This document shows, piece after piece, positions 9,260 through 18,330 of a stretch of DNA of 64,000 nt. Positions within the stretch are counted from its first letter, which is position 1. Each line of letters begins with the position of its first letter. Position numbers and translations under genes: made by a program. The stretch spans positions 124,001-188,000 of the forward strand of contig CAWEWG010000013.1 of NCBI GenBank assembly GCA_963812795.1. Reading direction: 5' to 3'. The DNA is from Hyphomicrobium_A sp963812795 (GTDB lineage Bacteria > Pseudomonadota > Alphaproteobacteria > Rhizobiales > Hyphomicrobiaceae). The notes under the pieces were generated by a model. That model was not told the origin of the DNA and did no database searches. It saw only the letters and a list, made by a program, of their open reading frames with translations.

Positions 9260-9298
9260 GACGCTGACCCCATCCCCCCGAAGTCAGCGTCTTTTTTT
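9260..9298 (+). terminator. Strong intrinsic terminator with no upstream protein gene
   Basis: Nine-base perfect arms, GACGCTGAC (9260-9268) and GTCAGCGTC (9283-9291), with a 14-nt loop, are followed directly by seven T. The nearest plus-strand gene upstream is tRNA-Gly, about 340 bp away. From 9299 to 9518 I see nothing else. Confidence 0.85.
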
Positions 9299-9518
9299 GT
9301 GTCGGTCTCAGTTTGAAATCTGGGGGCCTTGGCTCGTGACGGGCCGCCGGGTTCAGAAGCGCCGCGCTCAGTAGGCCGCCCGCCCCCTGCGCCATGACCA
9401 AAGCCTGTTGTTGAGGAGGCTGCGCCCGGTTTGCTGGGTTCGCCGGCGCCCGCCCCCGCGGCTGCCGGCTTCTCCCTACCCCACACTGCCATTGCATCCT
9501 CAAGCGCCAGATGCTATG

Positions 9519-9544
9519 ATTATGACTGACGCGTCAGTCATAAT
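9519..9544. promoter_or_regulatory. 26-bp perfect palindrome, probable TetR operator
   Basis: The 26 bp from 9519 to 9544 equal their own reverse complement; the core is TGACTGACGCGTCAGTCA. It ends 9 bp before the TetR start at 9554, which is the usual place for an autoregulatory operator, and also commands the exporter genes downstream. Confidence 0.85.
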
Positions 9545-9553
9545 GGATTTCAG

Positions 9554-10186
9554 ATGTCCGATAGTGGCCCCGGTCGTGCGCGCAAGGCGGAACCAGCCGC
9601 CCGCCGCGACGCCATTTTGGACGCCGCCCTGACGGTCTTCGCCGAGCGGGGCTTCGAGGCGGCGCGGCTCGACGACGTCGCCGCCCAGGCCGGCGTCGCC
9701 AAGGGCACCCTCTACCTCTACTTCAAGGACAAGGAAGCGCTGTTCGAGGAGGTCGTGCGCAGCGCGGCATCACCCATCGTCGAGCGCCTGAGCGTTCTCG
9801 CCGCCGCTCCCGACATGCCGATGACGGTCATGCTCGACGCCCTGTTCGGCTTGTTCGAGAAAGAAGTTCTCGGCACCCGGCGCAAGCTGCTCATCCGCCT
9901 GATCATCGCCGAGGGCCCGCGTTTTCCGCGCATCGCCGAGTTTTATTTCCGCGACGTCATCAGTCGCATCATGCCGATGCTGAGCAAGATCGCCCAGCGC
10001 GCCGCCGATCGTGGTGAGCTACCCAACGACGCCGTCGCTCGCTACCCGCAGCTCGTTGCCGCTCCGTTGCTGCTCTCGGTCATCTGGGACGGTCTCTTCG
10101 CGCGTATCAGCCCGCTCGATGTCTCGGACTTTCTGCGCGCGCATCGCGATGTGCTCACCGCCCAAGGCAGGAGTACGGCCAAATGA
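9554..10186 (+). CDS. TetR/AcrR family repressor of the adjacent exporter
   Basis: A 210-aa TetR-type regulator. The N-terminal helix-turn-helix is clear (about residues 17-64: RRDAILDAALTVFAERG, then TLYLYFKDKEALF), followed by a helical ligand and dimer domain. It is the first gene of a four-gene operon: its stop overlaps the start of the HlyD gene (ATGA). The 26-bp palindrome immediately upstream argues that it represses its own operon and is released by a transported compound. The inducer is not evident from sequence. Confidence 0.95.
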   Translation: MSDSGPGRARKAEPAARRDAILDAALTVFAERGFEAARLDDVAAQAGVAKGTLYLYFKDKEALFEEVVRSAASPIVERLSVLAAAPDMPMTVMLDALFGLFEKEVLGTRRKLLIRLIIAEGPRFPRIAEFYFRDVISRIMPMLSKIAQRAADRGELPNDAVARYPQLVAAPLLLSVIWDGLFARISPLDVSDFLRAHRDVLTAQGRSTAK

Positions 10187-10989
10187 AACGGCGAGTTGCC
10201 GCGGTCGCTATGGTTCTGCTGGCGATTGTCGGCGGCATCGCCGCCTACCGATATTTTGCGACCGGCAACGCTCCCCACCAGTACCAGGGTTGGGTGGAAG
10301 CGGATTTCATATTCGTCAGCCCGGACGAAATGGGCCGCATCGAGACGTTGTTCGTGCGCGAGGGCTCCACCGTGGAGGCGGGATCGCCGCTGTTCACGCT
10401 CGACGATGATTTGCAGCGCGCCTCCGTCGCCGACTACGAGGCCACCGTCGTCAATGCCAAACAGGGGAATAGCCGCGCTGAAGCCCTTCTGAAGCGCGCC
10501 GTCGGCTCGCAGAAGGCTTTCGACGATGCGCAAGCCGTGCTGCGCTCGGCCGAAGCGAAGCTCAACTCGGCGCGTACGCGGCTGGAACGAAGGCGCCGGG
10601 TGAGCCCGGTGGACGGCACGATCCAGGAAGTCTACTTCCGCGTCGGCGAAATGGTGGACACCGGTCGTCCGATCGTTTCCATTCTGCCGCCCAAGAACGT
10701 CAAGATCCGCTTCTTCGTGCCGCAAGCGGACCTGCCGGCCATTCAAATCGGCGACCGCGTGCAGGTCAGCTGCGATGGTTGCCGCGACGATCTCTACGCG
10801 CGCGTCAGTTTCATCTCGGCCCAGGCCGAGTTCTCGCCGCCGGTGATCTACAGCCTCGAGGAACGCGCACGGCTCGTGTTCCGCATCGAGGCGCTTCCCG
10901 AGCGACCGGAGGACGTGCGGATCGGCCAGCCGGCGTCCGTGGCCCTGCTAAAGGAGCCGCCGCGGGAGACCGCTCATGCCCAGAAGTGA
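10183..10989 (+). CDS. HlyD/YbhG-like periplasmic adaptor subunit
   Basis: A 268-aa membrane-fusion protein with one N-terminal transmembrane segment (about 5-24), a split lipoyl/biotinyl-like hairpin (GWVEADFIFVSPDEMGRIETLFVREGSTVEAG; later VSPVDGTIQEVYFRVGEMVDTG), a helical hairpin between the halves and a beta-barrel part (IRFFVPQADLPAIQIGDRVQV). It links an inner-membrane ABC exporter to the outer envelope. Overlaps the TetR stop by 4 bp and the ATPase start by 14 bp, so translation is coupled. The arrangement resembles ybhG-ybhF-ybhS-ybhR, but with one permease. Confidence 0.92.
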   Translation: MKRRVAAVAMVLLAIVGGIAAYRYFATGNAPHQYQGWVEADFIFVSPDEMGRIETLFVREGSTVEAGSPLFTLDDDLQRASVADYEATVVNAKQGNSRAEALLKRAVGSQKAFDDAQAVLRSAEAKLNSARTRLERRRRVSPVDGTIQEVYFRVGEMVDTGRPIVSILPPKNVKIRFFVPQADLPAIQIGDRVQVSCDGCRDDLYARVSFISAQAEFSPPVIYSLEERARLVFRIEALPERPEDVRIGQPASVALLKEPPRETAHAQK

Positions 10990-11920
10990 AGACACCGCGC
11001 CGCGCGATGACATCGCCATCGACGTCGAAGGGCTGTCGAAGTCCTTTGACGGCAAACAGGTGGTGCGCAATCTCTCGCTTCAAGTGCGACGCGGCCAGAT
11101 CTACGGCTTCCTCGGTCCCAACGGCTCAGGCAAGACGACGACGCTGCGGATGATCTGCGGGCTGCTGACGCCCGACGGCGGGCGCGGCACGTGCCTTGGC
11201 TACGACATCCTGACGGAGCGCGAGAAGATCAAGCGTCTCGTCGGCTACATGACGCAGCGCTTCAGCCTCTATCAGGACCTGTCCATCAAGGAGAACCTCG
11301 AGTTCGTCGCGCGCCTCTATGGACTGCCGAACCCCGGCCAGGCCGTGAAGCAGGCCATCGAGCGATTAGGACTGCAGGGACGCGAGCTTCAGCTCGCCGG
11401 CACGTTGTCCGGCGGCTGGAAGCAGCGCCTGGCGCTCGGCGCCTGCATCCTACCGAAGCCGGATCTGCTGCTGCTCGATGAGCCCACGGCCGGCGTCGAT
11501 CCGAAAGCGCGACGCGAGTTCTGGGGCGAGATCCACAAACTCGCCGCCGACGGCATGACCGTCCTCGTATCGACCCACTACATGGACGAGGCCGAGCGCT
11601 GTCATGAGATCGCTTATATCGCCTACGGCGAGCTGCTCGCGCAGGGCACGATCCCGCAGGTCATCGAGGCCTCGCACCTGCGCACCTATACGGTGAGCGG
11701 CCCCGAGATCAACGATCTCGCCGAAAAGCTCGTCGGCATGCCGGGCGTCGACATGGTGGCCCCATTCGGCACGAATTTGCATGTGGCCGGACGTGATGCC
11801 GACGCACTGGATGCAACGGTGGCCAGAGTTGGCGGCGGCGCCACGTGGAGTCTATCGGCACCCTCGCTAGAGGACGTCTTCATAGATTTGATGTCCAGAT
11901 CACGGGACAATTTCCGATGA
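10976..11920 (+). CDS. ABC exporter ATP-binding protein (YbhF/DrrA-like)
   Basis: A 314-aa single nucleotide-binding domain. Walker A GPNGSGKTT lies near residue 48, the Q-loop in MTQRFSLYQDLS, the signature LSGGWKQRL near 144, Walker B LLLLDEPTAGVDP, and the switch His in VSTHYMDEAERC. The C-terminal about 80 residues have the DrrA-type extension (SLEDVFIDLM). It powers export with the permease encoded next, whose start overlaps this stop (ATGA). Confidence 0.95.
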   Translation: MPRSEDTAPRDDIAIDVEGLSKSFDGKQVVRNLSLQVRRGQIYGFLGPNGSGKTTTLRMICGLLTPDGGRGTCLGYDILTEREKIKRLVGYMTQRFSLYQDLSIKENLEFVARLYGLPNPGQAVKQAIERLGLQGRELQLAGTLSGGWKQRLALGACILPKPDLLLLDEPTAGVDPKARREFWGEIHKLAADGMTVLVSTHYMDEAERCHEIAYIAYGELLAQGTIPQVIEASHLRTYTVSGPEINDLAEKLVGMPGVDMVAPFGTNLHVAGRDADALDATVARVGGGATWSLSAPSLEDVFIDLMSRSRDNFR

Positions 11921-13065
11921 CCGCTCTTGCGCTTCCTCGCTGGCCTGGCGCGCTGGTACGCACGGCCGCCATGTTCACCAAAGAATTCGTGCAGCTGAGA
12001 CGCGACCGGCTGACCTTCGGCACCATGATATTTATTCCGCTGGTCCAGCTCACGCTGTTCGGTTTCGCCATCAACACCACGCCCCGTCATCTGCCGACAG
12101 CGGTTCTCGCCTATGAGGATAGCGATGTTGGCAGGTCGATCCTCGCCGCGTTGCGCAACACCACCTACTTCGATCTCGTGCAGGTCGTCCGCTCGGAGGA
12201 CGAGATGGATCGGCTGATGCGCTCGGGAAAGGTGCTGTTCGGCGTTGAGATCCCGGCAGGATTCGAGCGTGCGGTGCGCCGTGGGGACAGACCTGCGCTG
12301 CTCGTCGCAGCCGATGCAAGCGATCCCGTCGCCGCCGGAACCGCCCTTGCCGCTCTCGAAGGCGTCGTTTCCTCAGCCCTCGCGCGCGACCGCGGCCTGC
12401 CCGAGACTACTCGCTCGGTAGCGGCCTTCGAGATACGGCAGCACCGACGCTACAACCCCGCGGGCGTAACCAGCATCAACATCGTGCCGGGCCTGCTCGG
12501 CGTCATCCTCACCATGACCATGTTGATTTTCACAGCGCTCTCCGTCACGCGCGAGATTGAGCGCGGCACGATGGAAAGCCTGCTGGCCATGCCGATCCAA
12601 CCGCTCGAAATCATGATCGGCAAGATTACGCCTTACGTCGTCATCGGCTTTATGCAGGCGACCTTGATACTTGCGTTCGGAACGGCCGTGTTCGAGGTCC
12701 CGATATACGGCAGCGTCGGGCTGTTGGCGCTGCTGAGCACGCTCTTCATCGCCACCAATCTGTCGATCGGCTACACCTTTTCGACGATCGCCCAGAACCA
12801 GCTGCAGGCGATCCAGATGTCGTTCATGTTTTTCCTGCCCAACATCCTGCTCTCGGGTTTTATGTTCCCCTTCGCAGGAATGCCGGGATGGGCCCAGGTG
12901 ATCGGCGAGCTGCTGCCGCTGACGCACTATATTCGCATCGTGCGCGGGATCATGCTCAAGGGCGCCGATCTTTACGACCTGCACCGCGAGGCCTTGGCAC
13001 TGCTGGCTCTCATGACGCTCGCCATGACGTTTGCCGTGCGCCGGTTCCGCACGACGCTCGATTGA
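11917..13065 (+). CDS. ABC-2 type exporter permease (YbhS/YbhR-like)
   Basis: A 382-aa ABC-2 membrane protein: one N-terminal transmembrane segment (about 38-56), a large periplasmic loop (about 60-190), then five C-terminal segments, with the family pattern SVTREIERGTMESLLAMPIQPLEIMIGKITPYV and LPLTHYIRIVRGIML. I chose the ATG at 11917, which overlaps the ATPase stop, over an earlier in-frame start inside the ATPase. Only one permease is present, so it probably homodimerises. Substrate unknown; multidrug export is likely from the TetR context. Confidence 0.93.
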   Translation: MTALALPRWPGALVRTAAMFTKEFVQLRRDRLTFGTMIFIPLVQLTLFGFAINTTPRHLPTAVLAYEDSDVGRSILAALRNTTYFDLVQVVRSEDEMDRLMRSGKVLFGVEIPAGFERAVRRGDRPALLVAADASDPVAAGTALAALEGVVSSALARDRGLPETTRSVAAFEIRQHRRYNPAGVTSINIVPGLLGVILTMTMLIFTALSVTREIERGTMESLLAMPIQPLEIMIGKITPYVVIGFMQATLILAFGTAVFEVPIYGSVGLLALLSTLFIATNLSIGYTFSTIAQNQLQAIQMSFMFFLPNILLSGFMFPFAGMPGWAQVIGELLPLTHYIRIVRGIMLKGADLYDLHREALALLALMTLAMTFAVRRFRTTLD

Positions 13066-13092
13066 GCGTGATGTGCCACTCCGGGATTGGCT

Positions 13093-13527
13093 CTATTCGA
13101 CGACCAAAGTGCCTTTTTCGACATCGACGCGCAGCTTGATCGGCTCGCCGGGGGCGGAATCGGACGCTTCATTGAAGACGCGAGTCGGGATGCTGATGAG
13201 CAGTCCCTTGGCCGGGTCGTCTTCGCTCGCCGCCTCGTCGAGTTGCACCGACGCGACCCCGACCACCGCAAGGCATTTGTTGCCTCCCAGTTCATCGGTC
13301 ACATCGGGAATGACGACCGCCACGCCGGCCGCGCAGCACACCGGCTCGACCGTGTCGACGGCATACACGCTGATCTTGTCGTCCTTGTAGGTCCGGCTGT
13401 TCTTCGCGACGGGCGCAATGAGCGTCGTGAGACCGACGTGCGCCTCATCGCAGCTCTTCACTTCGAGGGCCGTGACCGGGTCGGCCAGCAGGGCCAACAC
13501 CGACAGCAGGAGGCATGTTCGCAGCAT
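13093..13527 (-). CDS. Secreted hypothetical protein with four or more cysteines
   Basis: A 144-aa protein with a clear signal peptide (MLRTCLLLSVLALLADPVTA, cleavage expected near residue 21). The mature part has Cys at KSCDEAH, PVCCAAG and NKCLAVV. I do not recognise a family. It is convergent with the exporter operon, ending 27 bp from it, and lies downstream of the ParA-type gene on the same strand. Confidence 0.7.
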   Translation of the reverse strand: MLRTCLLLSVLALLADPVTALEVKSCDEAHVGLTTLIAPVAKNSRTYKDDKISVYAVDTVEPVCCAAGVAVVIPDVTDELGGNKCLAVVGVASVQLDEAASEDDPAKGLLISIPTRVFNEASDSAPGEPIKLRVDVEKGTLVVE

Positions 13528-13565
13528 GCGGAACCCTTACCACCCGGCGGCGATGCTGTCGCGTC

Positions 13566-14441
13566 TCAGGCGCTCGCTGCCGCCGGCGCATTGGCCGCGG
13601 CCTTGGCGACCCCGCGCGCCACGAGCCGCGCCATGACCTCCTCGGTGAGGGCGCGCACGGCTATGCCAACCTGGCCCGGGTACTTGGCGAGATAGCTGCG
13701 CTCGTAGCTCTGGAAATTGGCGGCGTCCTGCAGGGCGGGCATGCGCGGGATGGCTTGCGCGAAACACGCGTTCTCCGGGTTGTCCTGCAACCAGCGGTGA
13801 TATTCCTCGTCGGAGACCGAGTTCGTCTCCTTGAGGTTGACCATGACGCCAAGGTTCTCGGCAAAGCCCATCTCGGGGTTGAGGCCCTTGAAGCGGCGAA
13901 ACACCTCTAGACCGCACACCGAAACATAGTCGGCCTTGGTCGGTGAGATGTGGAAGTCGGCCTCGCGCAGCCAGCATTCGGTGAGCACCGAAAGGCCCGG
14001 CGGGCAGTCGATGAGAATAATATCGAACACGCGGCGCACGCCGTTTAGGAGCTCGCTGATCACCTCGCGCAATTTGCCGTGCAGGTTCTCCTTCGATACC
14101 TCGCGCTCGAGCAGCGTGAGTTGCATATCGCTCGGAAGCAGGAACAGCGAGCGGGCGTCGTCGATGTCGGACACGTTGCGGACGATGAACTTGGGCCAAT
14201 CGATGACCTGGTTCTTCAGTACTCGTCCATGCAGGTAGTCGACGATGGTCGCGCCTTCGCTCTGCAGCTTGTAGAGGCTGGAAACCGACATCAGCATGCT
14301 GGAAACGCTGGCCTGCGCGTCGCTGTCGATGACCAGCACGTTCTTGCCATGATAGGCGGAGATGGTCTCGGCCAGCGCCAGCACGAGCGTCGACTTGCCG
14401 ACGCCGCCTTTGGTATTCATCACTGCAATCGTATTACGCAT
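13566..14441 (-). CDS. ParA/MinD family ATPase
   Basis: A 291-aa P-loop ATPase of the ParA class. The deviant Walker A (NTKGGVGKST, residues 9-18) starts directly after the N-terminus; Walker A' and B follow as DSDAQASVS and IILIDCPPGLS. No ParB gene or parS-like site is beside it, and no N-terminal helix-turn-helix is present, so it is more likely an orphan positioning ATPase than the chromosomal ParA. The ATG at 14441 places the Walker motif at the normal spot; the frame also has an upstream ATG at 14501. Confidence 0.88.
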   Translation of the reverse strand: MRNTIAVMNTKGGVGKSTLVLALAETISAYHGKNVLVIDSDAQASVSSMLMSVSSLYKLQSEGATIVDYLHGRVLKNQVIDWPKFIVRNVSDIDDARSLFLLPSDMQLTLLEREVSKENLHGKLREVISELLNGVRRVFDIILIDCPPGLSVLTECWLREADFHISPTKADYVSVCGLEVFRRFKGLNPEMGFAENLGVMVNLKETNSVSDEEYHRWLQDNPENACFAQAIPRMPALQDAANFQSYERSYLAKYPGQVGIAVRALTEEVMARLVARGVAKAAANAPAAASA

Positions 14442-14656
14442 GCTGCCAGGACTTCCCCACCGCGCCCATTGATCTCCTTGCATGGCCCGGGAATATGGCA
14501 ACCATGGGAACGCGCCTCAATCGCACCTGGCGACGCATGCCGATAAGCGCCAAATAACGGCCCATAAACCTTCAGCCGAGTTGCGGCGACTTGCTCCCGC
14601 CTAGAACTGTTACTAGGAAAAGGCGGCAGTTTCGCTCTTCAGGAGGCTACTTCGTC

Positions 14657-15286
14657 ATGGGCTACGCGCCGGCGCTTCGCAATCCCCGCCCCCTGGCAGC
14701 GATTGTGGTGTCACTTGTGACACTGATGCTCGCCGGCTGCGGCATCAACACGATCCCCACCTACGAGCAGAACGCCAAGGCGGCCTGGTCCGAGGTGCTC
14801 AACCAATACAAGCGGCGCGCCGACCTCATTCCCAATCTCGTCGAGACGGTCAAAGGCTTCGCCGACCAAGAGAAGACGGTGCTGACCGACGTCGTCGAGG
14901 CGCGGGCCAAGGCGACACAGGCGCAAATCAATGTACCGCCTGACATCCTGACCAATCCCGAGGCGATGAAGAACTTCCAGGACGCGCAGAACCAGCTCGG
15001 CGGCGCGCTCGGGCGCCTGCTCGCCGTCGTGGAGCGCTACCCGGACATCAAGTCGGGACAGAACTTCCTCACCCTGCAGAGCCAGATCGAGGGCACTGAG
15101 AACCGCATTGCCATCGCGCGTAATCACTACATCGATGCGGTGCGCATCTATAATACCGAAATCAACACGTTCCCGGGCCGCATCTGGCGCGCCGTCATGT
15201 ACCCGTCGGCCAAGGATATGGCGACGTTCGACGTTGCCGCCGAGGAGATGAAGACGCCCAAGGTCGACTTCGGCACCAAGCAATAG
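14657..15286 (+). CDS. lemA: LemA family lipoprotein
   Basis: A 209-aa LemA protein. The N-terminus is a lipoprotein signal with lipobox LAGC (about residues 28-31). Family motifs: QNAKAAWSEVLNQYKRRADLIPNLVETVKGFADQEKTVLTDVVEARAKA, then YPDIKSGQNFLTLQSQIEGTENRIAIARNHYIDAVRIYN and TFPGRIW. Start chosen at the ATG at 14657 with AGGAGG about 10 nt upstream. It begins an operon with two TPM-domain proteins, a frequent arrangement in bacteria; the biochemical role is unknown. Confidence 0.94.
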   Translation: MGYAPALRNPRPLAAIVVSLVTLMLAGCGINTIPTYEQNAKAAWSEVLNQYKRRADLIPNLVETVKGFADQEKTVLTDVVEARAKATQAQINVPPDILTNPEAMKNFQDAQNQLGGALGRLLAVVERYPDIKSGQNFLTLQSQIEGTENRIAIARNHYIDAVRIYNTEINTFPGRIWRAVMYPSAKDMATFDVAAEEMKTPKVDFGTKQ

Positions 15287-15310
15287 GCCGCGCCGTAGAG
15301 GACACCAACG

Positions 15311-16129
15311 ATGCCGGCGGCTCGCTGCGCTTGCCCTCTGAGCTGGGCGCCTCGCGCGGTCGCGGCGTTGTTCATCGGCGTCGTTTGCTTCGTCGTATCC
15401 GCGGCTGCGCAGACCGGCCCGACATTTCCGGCTCTCACCAGCCGCATCACCGATCAGGCCGGCCTCCTGAGCGCTGACGACTACACGGCCATCATGGCCG
15501 AGCTCGCCGCGCTCGAGCAGAAGTCGACCGACCAATTCGCCGTCGTCACCGTCAAGTCGCTCGAAGGCTATCCAATCGAGGATTACGGCTACCGGCTCGG
15601 CCGCGAATGGGGCATCGGCCAGAAGGGCAAAGACAACGGCATTCTGCTCATCGTCGCGCCGAACGAGCGCAAGGTGCGCATCGAGGTCGGGCGCGGCCTC
15701 GAGCCGGTGATGACCGATGCCATGTCGAGCCTCATCATCCGGAACGCGATCCTGCCGGAGTTCCGGCGCGGCGACTTTTCCGCCGGCATCCGCGCCGGCG
15801 TGCGCGACATCAAGGACGTGCTTCTGGGAGACGCCGAGGAGGTGAAGGAGCGCGCGCGGCAAGCGAGCGACGCTCTCGATTTCTGGCAGATCGCGTTGAT
15901 CATCTTCTGGATCTGCGTGGTGCTGTTCGTGCTGTTCGCCGTCGTGCAATCGATCAATCAGGCGCCGCAAGCGGTCGGCGGCCGCCGCGGGCGGCGTGCC
16001 GGGCCGGACGCCGTACCAGGAAGCTCCGGCGGATGGGGCGGCGGCTGGTCGGGCGGCGATGGCGGCGGCGGAGGATGGTCCGGGGGTGGCGGCGATTTCG
16101 GCGGCGGCGGGTCGTCGGGAAGCTGGTGA
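15311..16129 (+). CDS. TPM-domain protein with Gly-rich tail (YgcG-like)
   Basis: A 272-aa envelope protein: signal peptide (about 1-34), a TPM domain (about 40-170: RITDQAGLLSADDY, DQFAVVTVKSLEGYPIEDYGYRLGREWGIGQKGKDNGILLIVAPNERKVRIEVGRGLE), one transmembrane segment (about 193-215) and a C-terminus very rich in Gly, Ser and Trp. This is the standard YgcG/TPM_phosphatase layout. It lies 24 bp after lemA and 13 bp before a second TPM gene, which points to a shared complex in the inner membrane. Confidence 0.92.
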   Translation: MPAARCACPLSWAPRAVAALFIGVVCFVVSAAAQTGPTFPALTSRITDQAGLLSADDYTAIMAELAALEQKSTDQFAVVTVKSLEGYPIEDYGYRLGREWGIGQKGKDNGILLIVAPNERKVRIEVGRGLEPVMTDAMSSLIIRNAILPEFRRGDFSAGIRAGVRDIKDVLLGDAEEVKERARQASDALDFWQIALIIFWICVVLFVLFAVVQSINQAPQAVGGRRGRRAGPDAVPGSSGGWGGGWSGGDGGGGGWSGGGGDFGGGGSSGSW

Positions 16130-16142
16130 TGGAGACGTTCAC

Positions 16143-16760
16143 ATGAGACTGTTCTCGGCCGAAGACGAGCGGCGCATCTCCGAGGCGATCGTCAGTGCCG
16201 AACGGCAGACGTCGGGCGAGATCGTCGTCGTCGTCGCCGCACAGAGCGACGGCTACCACTACGTGCCGCCGCTGGTGGCGGGGATCGTCAGCCTCCTCGT
16301 TCCCTGGGTGTTGATCTATTTCACCGAGCTCGATCTCGTGTCGATCTACCTCATCCAGCTCGCCGTGTTTGCCGTGGTGACGGCGGTGCTGATGCCGCTC
16401 ACCATCCGTATGGCGCTGGTTCCCAGGGCCGTTCAGCGGCTGCACGCGCACCGCCGCGCCGTCGAGCAGTTCCTGGTGCAGAACCTGCACACGACCACTG
16501 GGCGCACCGGCGTCTTGCTGTTCGTCTCAGTCGCCGAGCGCTACGCCGAGATCATCGCCGACGAGGGGATCAACGAGCGCGTCGCACCTGGCACCTGGAA
16601 GGACATCGTCGACGGCCTCACAGCGGCTATCGGCAGCGGGCATCCTGCCGATGGCTTCGTTACTGCCATAGCTGCCATCGGCGCCATCCTTGCCCAGCAC
16701 TTCCCGCCCGGCACCCGGTCGGCGAACGAGCTGCCGGACCACTTAATCATCCTGCAATAG
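16143..16760 (+). CDS. Second TPM-domain membrane protein
   Basis: A 205-aa protein. The N-terminal EDERRISEAIVSAERQTSGEIVVVVA and the later TGVLLFVSVAERYAEIIADEGINERVAPGTWKDIV match the short TPM family that accompanies LemA and YgcG-type proteins. A hydrophobic hairpin of about two transmembrane segments (about 42-90) interrupts the domain. The start is the ATG at 16143, 13 bp after the preceding gene. Third gene of the LemA operon. Confidence 0.88.
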   Translation: MRLFSAEDERRISEAIVSAERQTSGEIVVVVAAQSDGYHYVPPLVAGIVSLLVPWVLIYFTELDLVSIYLIQLAVFAVVTAVLMPLTIRMALVPRAVQRLHAHRRAVEQFLVQNLHTTTGRTGVLLFVSVAERYAEIIADEGINERVAPGTWKDIVDGLTAAIGSGHPADGFVTAIAAIGAILAQHFPPGTRSANELPDHLIILQ

Positions 16761-16858
16761 GCGCCACCGGGGCGGCGAGGCGTCACAAGCGGCCGCCTTT
16801 TTCCGTGCTATATGGCTGACGCCGGGGGGGCTCGTTGTTGGGGGTCAAAATCGTGGAA

Positions 16859-18247
16859 ATGGCTACGTCCGCTCTACATGCCGCGCCGGTGGCGCGCGCT
16901 CCGTTGTCGGCGCGCATCTCGTGGATGCTTTTCGATTGGTCGGTGCAGCCGTTCTACACGCTGATCCTGACGTTCCTCTTCGCACCCTATTTCGCCAACG
17001 TCGTCGTCGGCAACGGACCCCAAGGGCAAGCCTTGTGGGGCTACGCGGCGGCCGTGGCCGGCATCCTCATCGCCGTCGGCAGTCCGTTTCTCGGCGCCTT
17101 CGCCGACGGTCGCGGCCAACGCAAGCCGTGGATCGCCATGTTCTCGGCCGTGCTCGCCGTAGCCATGGCCTCGCTGTGGATCGCGACACCTGCCGCGCCG
17201 ATGTCAACGATCTATCTCGTGCTGCTGGCCTTCATCGTAGCTACCGCGTGCGCCGAGTACACCGCCGTTTTCACCAATGCCATCATGCCCAGCCTCGTGC
17301 CGCAGGCCGAGCTCGGCCGCCTCTCCGGTCGTGGTTGGGCATGCGGATACTTCGGCGGCCTTGCCAGCCTGTTTCTCGTCGCCGGCCTCCTCGTCCCCAT
17401 GGGCGATACGGGCAAGACGATGTTCGGGCTCGACCCGCTGGTCGCACTCGACATCGGGGCGCGCGAGGGCGACCGCATTGTCGGGCCGCTATCCGCCATC
17501 TGGTATCTCGTGTTCATGATCCCGTTCTTCCTCTTCGTGCCCGACGTCCGGCAGAAGAAGGCACACGATGGGCGGAGCCCGACCGCGGAGCTGTGGAACA
17601 CGTTGCGCTCGCTGCCGCAAAACCGCAGCATGCTGCTCTTTCTTATCGCGCGCATGATCTATACCGACGGCCTCACCGCCATTTTCACCTTCGGCGGCAT
17701 CTACGGTGCCTCGGTGTTCGGCTGGGGTCCCCTGGAGCTCGGACTGTTTGGCATCGTCCTGACCCTGGTCGGCGCCTTCGGCGCCCTTATCGGCGGCACG
17801 CTCGACGACCGCATCAGCGCCAAGTTCGTCATCGTATCGGCGCTGGTCATCCTCGTGATCGGCGCCCTCGGCATCCTTTCCGTGGATGCGACGCACGTCT
17901 TCTACTTCGTCGAGGTCGATCCCAAGGTGGCGGGTTCCTCCCCATTCTCGTCGCCCGGCGAGCGCGTGTTCCTCGCCTTTGCGATCGTCGTCGGGCTCGT
18001 CTCGGCGCCGGTGCAATCCTCCAGCCGCTCGCTGCTGGCGCGCCTCGCCCCGCCCGATAAGATCACCCAGTATTTTGGATTGTTTGCATTTTCCGGGAAG
18101 GTCACGGCGTTCCTGGCGCCCCTGATGGTCGCCCTGGTCACGACCCTGACCCAGAGCCAGCGCCTTGGAATGTCGGCCATCACCCTATTCTTGATCGCCG
18201 GCATCGTGCTGATGCTGCCCGTGCGCATGCCCGCGCGGGAGGCCTAG
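16859..18247 (+). CDS. MFS transporter, UMF1/Atg22-like
   Basis: About 462 aa with roughly 12 transmembrane segments. The N-terminal SWMLFDWSVQPFYTLILTFLFAPYFA and later GPLSAIWYLVFMIPFFLFVPD match the UMF1 (Atg22-like) major-facilitator family, often annotated as permease of unknown substrate. The loop after TM2 has GAFADGRGQRKPW, the MFS motif A position. I chose the ATG at 16859; a TTG at 16835 in the same frame adds 8 residues and cannot be excluded. Monocistronic. Confidence 0.88.
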   Translation: MATSALHAAPVARAPLSARISWMLFDWSVQPFYTLILTFLFAPYFANVVVGNGPQGQALWGYAAAVAGILIAVGSPFLGAFADGRGQRKPWIAMFSAVLAVAMASLWIATPAAPMSTIYLVLLAFIVATACAEYTAVFTNAIMPSLVPQAELGRLSGRGWACGYFGGLASLFLVAGLLVPMGDTGKTMFGLDPLVALDIGAREGDRIVGPLSAIWYLVFMIPFFLFVPDVRQKKAHDGRSPTAELWNTLRSLPQNRSMLLFLIARMIYTDGLTAIFTFGGIYGASVFGWGPLELGLFGIVLTLVGAFGALIGGTLDDRISAKFVIVSALVILVIGALGILSVDATHVFYFVEVDPKVAGSSPFSSPGERVFLAFAIVVGLVSAPVQSSSRSLLARLAPPDKITQYFGLFAFSGKVTAFLAPLMVALVTTLTQSQRLGMSAITLFLIAGIVLMLPVRMPAREA

Positions 18248-18330
18248 CCCGGGAGGCTGCGGGTTCCCATGTTTCGGCGTAGGCTCGGCAGCGGTATTCG
18301 TCGCTCGGGTCACGCAAAGGAGTGATTTCG

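Noticed and set aside
13566..14441. Chromosomal parA with parB/parS
   Set aside because: No ParB-like gene or GTTTCACGTGAAAC-type site lies nearby, so only a ParA-family call is supported.
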